Positions 59,516-64,000 of a DNA stretch of 64,000 nt are shown here, one piece after another. This DNA is from Polytrichum commune (lineage: Eukaryota; Streptophyta; Polytrichopsida; Polytrichales; Polytrichaceae), in NCBI GenBank assembly GCA_950295325.1, contig OX485806.1, forward strand, positions 17,172,001-17,236,000, given 5' to 3'. The first letter of the stretch is position 1; the number at the start of each line of letters is the position of its first letter. The position numbers and the translations under genes are program-made. Below the pieces are notes generated by a model. The model made no database searches, had not been told where the DNA came from, and saw nothing but the letters and a program-made list of their open reading frames with translations.

Positions 59516-59740
59516 TACATTGATTATCCCAATTAATGTGTGTTACCAGTTAGAATTACGCAACGCTATAACTATTTATTACGAATATAATCTTTTACCA
59601 AACAAAGTCTTTCTATGTTCTATAATGTCCAAACAACTTGTTGAAAACTTTCATTAGTAAAAATGAAACTCCCGAGGAAGACTTTATGACATTGCGTAAC
59701 TCTGAAAGAGTAACGCGCACTAATTGGGATAATCAGTGTA
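59516..59740. mobile_element. MITE with ~50-bp inverted arms (225 bp including TA)
   Basis: The left arm TACATTGATTATCCCAATTA and right arm TAATTGGGATAATCAGTGTA pair, continuing through GTGTGTTAC / GTAACGCGCAC and TTACGCAA / TTGCGTAA. TA flanks (59516-59517 and 59739-59740) suit a Tc1/mariner-type MITE. It shares the TTACGCA-ending arm structure with 45175-45387. Confidence 0.82.
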
Positions 59741-60283
59741 CTGCATGATTAGTGAGGCCAAGTCCAATCCAACCCTAACTTTGGCCCCACTCGTCACTTA
59801 CATTAATGAACCCGCTTAATTAGGCTAATTAAAGTTTAAGGGCTTAGGCTCGCCCCATGATTTAGATTCCCAGGTTCATAACCAGTTCGAGTCAGTTCAA
59901 TCTCAACTCTGAACTATGTTAAGCTTATTTTAATAAATATGTTGAGACTTAGCCTGACGCCAGAAAACTATGTAAAGCTTAATCATGGTTTAGTGATAAG
60001 ATCACTACACTAATTTCTGTTATTTGTGTCACACAGTATTTTTGGTCAGTGTGGTAACTTTTCAATGATACTTCTTATTAATAAGTTTACAGTTACTCTC
60101 ATCCCAACTCACTTAAGCTTGAACCCTAAATCTTAATCCCCCATGGCAATTGTCATGAACCGAAATTTGTGGAGGAGGCAAATCATGAGAAAGCCCATGC
60201 TGCCACTATTTTTAACATTTTTTATCACAACAACTATGACCCAACTTATTTAATGCTCTCAACACTGAAGCCGAAACCCTAAG
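59741..60283. other. Anonymous sequence
   Basis: No gene. GATCACTACACTAATTTCTG near 60001 is another CACTA-like terminal fragment without a clear partner. Confidence 0.4.
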
Positions 60284-60800
60284 GCCACTTCAGACATGAG
60301 CCAAGAGCCGTGACCATGAAATTGTGAGAGCCCAAAAGAAAAGTGTCCAACAGCCGTCCCAAGCCACTTCCAGAACCATGCATGCAGTGTGGCCATGGAC
60401 CTTCAAGTGTAGTGTGAAGTCATATGTGACCAGGTCCTCAACCAAATGCTATTCCAATGAATTTTTATTCATGTGGGCCTTCACACATGATAAAATAGAA
60501 TAAATCAATGGATGTGAGCATTCGGAATGCCATGGTCTCTCGGTTTTGTGTTAGGCCTACCTCCAAGAGGTGGTTTTTGAAAATAGTCCAAGTGACCATG
60601 AAACATGATCCATTCGATACCATGTAGGAATCCATGTAGACTTTACTTCCATCTTGCATTCACATACTCCGTTGGTCCCTCAAGCACAATGTGAAACGAA
60701 CTTGGACTAGCTCGGCATTGTCCACCAGTGAGAGTGTTTGAAGTGTAATGGTCACGGGCTCTCAGTCTTGTGTTTGACACTAGTACATAACATGGCTCTT
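60284..60800 (+). repeat. Diverged relative of the 37405-37999 TIR element
   Basis: Shares GGCCACTTCAGACATGAGCC, GTTAGGCCTACCTC, ACCATGTAGGAATCCATG, CCACCAGTGAGAGTG and AATGGTCACGGGC with that element in the same order. The right terminal repeat is degraded (CTTGTGTTTGACAC), so ends are approximate. Confidence 0.65.
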
Positions 60801-61249
60801 TTGAAAACTTGGCTTTGACACGGATTTATTCGTGTCCAAACCCACGCTCTTTCATACCATCACTGGAGCCATTTTGTCATTTACGCCACCACTAATTTTG
60901 TGCTATTTTATAGCTAATTTTGTGCTAATTTTGTACTATTAATCACATTTTAACACATTCTTGTTGGCCATTGTGCTATCTTACTATTATGTTGGTTGTG
61001 CGAAAGGTCCATGAAGTTCTAATTTTGTTATATTTTTGGCTACTTATTAGATATAGATTGCATTCAAGGTTGCTCGTAATATCTAAATCCCATGTCAATT
61101 ATTGAATGTACAATATGAAGGAACTTATGTTCTCTTTTTTCTTAATTTAAAGCTCTTACAATAATATATTTCCCCTCCTTCAAATTGTTATATTATTGGC
61201 CACTTATAGAAGCTTACACACTATATTTCATGTTTATTGTCAAATGCTT
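60801..61249. other. AT-rich anonymous sequence
   Basis: TTTTGTGCTA/ATTTTGTGC phrases repeat locally at 60898-60940. Nothing else seen. Confidence 0.45.
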
Positions 61250-61624
61250 GTGAAGGAATGTTCTATATTTGTTAAGTTTTAGAGATCTTATAGATCTAGA
61301 TCTAGATGTGTGCCACCTTCCTTAGTTATTACTAATGTGAGAGAGAGGAAATTACCGCATACAAGCGTGTCTTTCATTTATCCAACATAGAAGCACCACA
61401 ATAGTAAATTGTATGTATTTTCTATTTTTGTTATTCAGATACTAGATTGGGGTTTAAAGACCCCGAATTAGTCTAGTCCAAGTCATTTGAGATGAATCTA
61501 CCAAAAAAATCTACAATGGGCAAGTTTTTATTCTAGTTGGATGAGAGGTACTTCACTTGGTAGAGTCTTACATTACAAGGTAAAAACATGCAGAGTGCTT
61601 CAAAGCCCTTTCTCGCACATGTGT
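61250..61624 (+). repeat. Dispersed repeat, inverted partner of 11451-11830
   Basis: ATCTAGATCTAGATGTG, GTGAGAGAGAGGAAATTACCGC, TTTATCCAACATAGAA, GACCCCGAATTAGTCTAGTCC and TTCTAGTTGGATGAGAGGTA recur in reverse complement at 11451-11830. The core 61367-61551 has inverted ends (ATTTATCCAACATA / TAGTTGGATGAGAG), a MITE-like structure. Confidence 0.65.
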
Positions 61625-61790
61625 GGTGCAATGAGTTGTTGGCAAGGTTCGGGTGGAGCCCCTTGGGGTCCAAGGTTCGAATGCCTTGGCCACCATCCTT
61701 GGGTTAACCTTGTAGGTGGTTGTGTACCTTAGGCACCTTAGGTGGGGAGTGCCCACCCACGTATTTGACATGCTTTTTATGGGATAAAAA
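61625..61790 (+). mobile_element. tRNA-derived SINE-like sequence
   Basis: GCAATGAGTTGTTGGCAAGG (A-box-like) is followed by CCAAGGTTCGAATGCCTTGG, which contains a near-canonical B box GGTTCGAATGCC. The sequence aligns with the inverted copy at 11310-11450 and its body (GTAGGTGG, CTTAGG) recalls 16262-16450. No functional tRNA fold is expected. Confidence 0.45.
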
Positions 61791-62196
61791 TATGATTATT
61801 CAATTTCTAGAAATTACGCTTGGGAATTACTAACAAAATTTACTACATAAAATTTACCATGGACAAGAAAAGTACCATGTCAAAAAAAAATTTGTTTGTG
61901 CATAGATAAAAATTGCTTTGTGTCAAAAGGGGCATGACCCTTAGCACACGGCCCAAACAATGCTCTTTGGACCACCTTAGGAGCCATGGACCAAAATTTG
62001 AACGTGCGTGAAATGGACCCTTTCTGGTTCTTTTTGTGTCAAAACAAGCGTTCAAAAGAACCATGTTTTGTACTACTGGGAGGTGCCCCATGTTGCCGCT
62101 TCTTTTCATCATTTCCTACTACAACAATTGTGTAGCTTGACCCAAATTATCAATTGCCCTCAACATTGAACCCTGAACCGCAATTACCCCATCCTA
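61791..62196. other. Anonymous sequence
   Basis: An 89-codon minus-strand frame (62112-61843) has no recognisable motif. Nothing else seen. Confidence 0.4.
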
Positions 62197-62548
62197 CACT
62201 AAATAGTCCTAACATTGTGGCCCACAATAATTTTCTAGGGCCCATCCTTATTCTCACAATGAGGATTAATTTGGACCACATGTATTTTATGCTCACGCAA
62301 AATGTCACAGTAGATAATTGGCGTGGGACATAATAGTTGATTTGCTAGAAAATTAATGTACGTGGTTATTCTATTTTGTGCTACCTACTTTTGTCCTATA
62401 ATTAATATTCAATTTGTTGGTTAGAAGTATTTATGATGAAGACTGAAGGGAGAACCCAGGGTCTTGGACCCGCATTAATTCCACCCGGACTAGAAAATTA
62501 GTGTGACCCATGCTAATTTTCCACCCATACTAATTGGACTATTTAGTG
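62197..62548. mobile_element. CACTA-like MITE copy 2 (352 bp)
   Basis: Starts CACTAAATAGTCCTAAC, ends TTGGACTATTTAGTG, near-perfect inverted ends. Interior GTGGCCCACAATAATTTTC and CTAATTTTCCACCCATAC also pair. The flanking trinucleotides CTA and TTA are close to, but not, a 3-bp duplication. Related to 55211-55535. Confidence 0.75.
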
Positions 62549-62774
62549 TTAGTTGCCATGAACTGGAAACCCATGGAGGAGGAGGCTGTTCAAGAGCAAG
62601 TCCACTTCCCCATTTATTATGGGTCAATTGTGGCAGTTGACTTGACCATGTTGTGAATTAAGGCACAATTTCATCCAATTCATTTACCTCCACCCACACT
62701 AAATCCTATGCACCCTATGGTAGTTCCCATGAACCGACATATGCGGTGGGGAAGGCAAATCGTAAGTAGCTTAA
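62549..62774. other. Spacer between MITEs
   Basis: No features recognised apart from TTAGTGTTAG adjoining the preceding MITE. Confidence 0.4.
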
Positions 62775-62895
62775 GGGTTAGTATCCAAGTAGGCCACTTG
62801 CCCACCAAATTCTAGTGGAAATGTAGATTCAACATGATGAAATCTAGATTTCCACCGGAATCTGATGAGCAAGTGGCCTACATGGAAACTAACCC
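62775..62895. mobile_element. Tourist-like MITE, copy 4 (121 bp, palindromic)
   Basis: GGGTTAGTATCCAAGTAGGCC and GGCCTACATGGAAACTAACCC form the ends of one long palindrome, with a perfect TAA target duplication (62772-62774 and 62896-62898). It is the shortest member of the family at 34637-35986, with the interior reduced to the arms. Confidence 0.85.
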
Positions 62896-62898
62896 TAA

Positions 62899-63384
62899 GT
62901 CCACTTCACCCACTTCTTGTAATCGATAATTGCGTCATTTGGCTTAACTATTTTGTGGAATTTTCACAAAAAGTCTAGTGCTTATGCAACTCCCATGACT
63001 CACCCAAAACAACCTTGTTTAGGAGTCGTGACAACCATGTTAGGGGAATTGGTAAAAAGCCAACTCCTATAAATGTATGGTTGATATATTTCTATGTAAT
63101 CTCACTAGATGAATCATAATTCTTTGTTGCTAAGTTTGGGAGAAAGAGAAAATTGTAACCAAAAGCAACCACCTCCCAACACAAGACAATAACATTTAGC
63201 CCACAATCATGCTTCCACCATGCTTTGTGGACCCGTTTCCCTTTCACATTTGAGTTTGCAGCTACGAGCAAGAGTGATCTCTCTCTCACTCTCTGCCATG
63301 ACAAGCTCCCAATGATTTTTTACCTTCGCTTTACTTGGCTACTACAAATTGTAGAGGGAATTATCGCATGTGAGTGTACTCCTC
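62899..63384. other. Anonymous sequence
   Basis: No supported gene. A short CTCTCTCTCACTCTCTG tract lies near 63276. Confidence 0.4.
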
Positions 63385-63740
63385 ATTTATCCAACATAAA
63401 AAATCTAAAATAGTACGCAACATGGAGTTATTATTGTTTTCTTGTTTTGCCATTGGAATTAGCTTTAAAGACCCAAATCAGTCTACACCGAACTATTTAG
63501 GATGAATTAGTCTAGAAAGGTTGAGTCAAAGAATGGAGAGAACCGACCCCAAGTTACAAATGAACCAGTTGAAGTTCAAGACTTCAGGAAAACTATTGGT
63601 CACTTTCGAAGAATATATGGAACATCCCTCAAATCAATAATGAAAACTAGGAAGATCACAAACATGTAACCGATTATGGCCAAAACGTCTCCCCAAACAC
63701 GGGGACGAGTTTTTTGTGTTGGATGGATGAGAGCTACACT
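63385..63740. repeat. CATCCAACAT-family repeat, uninterrupted copy (~355 bp)
   Basis: The ends CTCATTTATCCAACATAAAA and TTTTTTGTGTTGGATGGATGAG are inverted. The interior (AGTTACAAATGAACCAGTTG, AGTTCAAGACTTC, ACCGATTATGGCCAAAA) matches 55540-55670 and 55840-55890, which are split there by an inverted-repeat insertion. Confidence 0.65.
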
Positions 63741-64000
63741 AGTTTTTATCTAATTACCGTGGGTCTTAAAAGTCACGTGGGTTGGGATTTAGTGTGGCCC
63801 ACATTGATCTCATAGTACTCGCCTTCGTTGACACTAGTAATTCTACAGTTGTCAACTCGCCTTCAATTTCCATCCAAACATGCAAACGAAAAAAGAAAAA
63901 AAACCCACACCAATTTCCCCCCTTGGAAATCACGACGGACCACTTCATGTCATAATAAAATAAAACAACGTCGGCAATTCAAAAATTGGTGTGACCCACA
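63741..64000. other. Anonymous window end
   Basis: GTGGCCCACATTGATC and AATTGGTGTGACCCACA resemble interior phrases of the CACTA-like MITEs. A further copy may continue beyond the window. Confidence 0.4.

Overview
This is a 64-kb window of a repeat-rich nuclear genome from a land plant. The case rests on one intact, spliced plant-type gene (a PMT20/21-clade membrane-anchored methyltransferase, eight coding exons with GT..AG introns) in a sea of plant-type transposon families: Ty1/copia, CACTA, pogo-like, PIF/Tourist-like MITEs, LINE, SINE-like repeats and solo LTRs. Gene density is about one gene per 64 kb, so the genome is large. The sequence alone does not give the species. A fern, lycophyte or gymnosperm-like genome would fit, but that is a guess.

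Layout. 1-4.9 kb: anonymous DNA with a 1.2-kb TIR transposon (1325-2538). 4.9-9.7 kb: two solo LTRs (4919-6715 and 8310-9711) on either side of an unrecognised, frameshifted reading frame (7136-8046, minus). 9.7-14 kb: AT-rich anonymous DNA with a SINE-like copy. 14.06-17.8 kb: a decayed copia retrotransposon on the minus strand, interrupted by a CACTA element (15467-16704), which itself carries a minisatellite and a SINE-like copy. 17.84-18.81 kb: a pogo-like element with a transposase remnant. 20.6-21.35 kb: three tandem ~300-bp units just upstream of the gene. 22.69-28.17 kb: the PMT gene. Three copies of one ~320-bp MITE sit in or next to it. 29.3-31.0 kb: a LINE remnant on the minus strand. 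34.6-36.3 kb: a cluster of Tourist-like MITEs. 37.4-38.0 kb: another TIR element. 39.4-41.4 kb: a degenerate satellite-like array (period about 140-190 bp). 41.4-48 kb: anonymous DNA with local duplications. 47994-49982: a third solo LTR of the same family. 51.3-52.0 kb: a second pogo-like element, internally deleted. 53.2-55.9 kb: diverged tandem repeats and nested foldback/CACTA-like MITEs. 55.95-59.04 kb: a strongly A+C-skewed insertion bounded by 15-bp direct repeats. 59.5-63.7 kb: more MITEs and dispersed repeats.

The PMT gene is the only gene I consider functional. I found no CRISPR array, operon, rRNA or bona fide tRNA gene. The most unusual object is the A+C-skewed insertion. The rest is best read as nested layers of transposon insertion and decay. 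Every boundary call was made by eye; target-site duplications are stated where I could read them.
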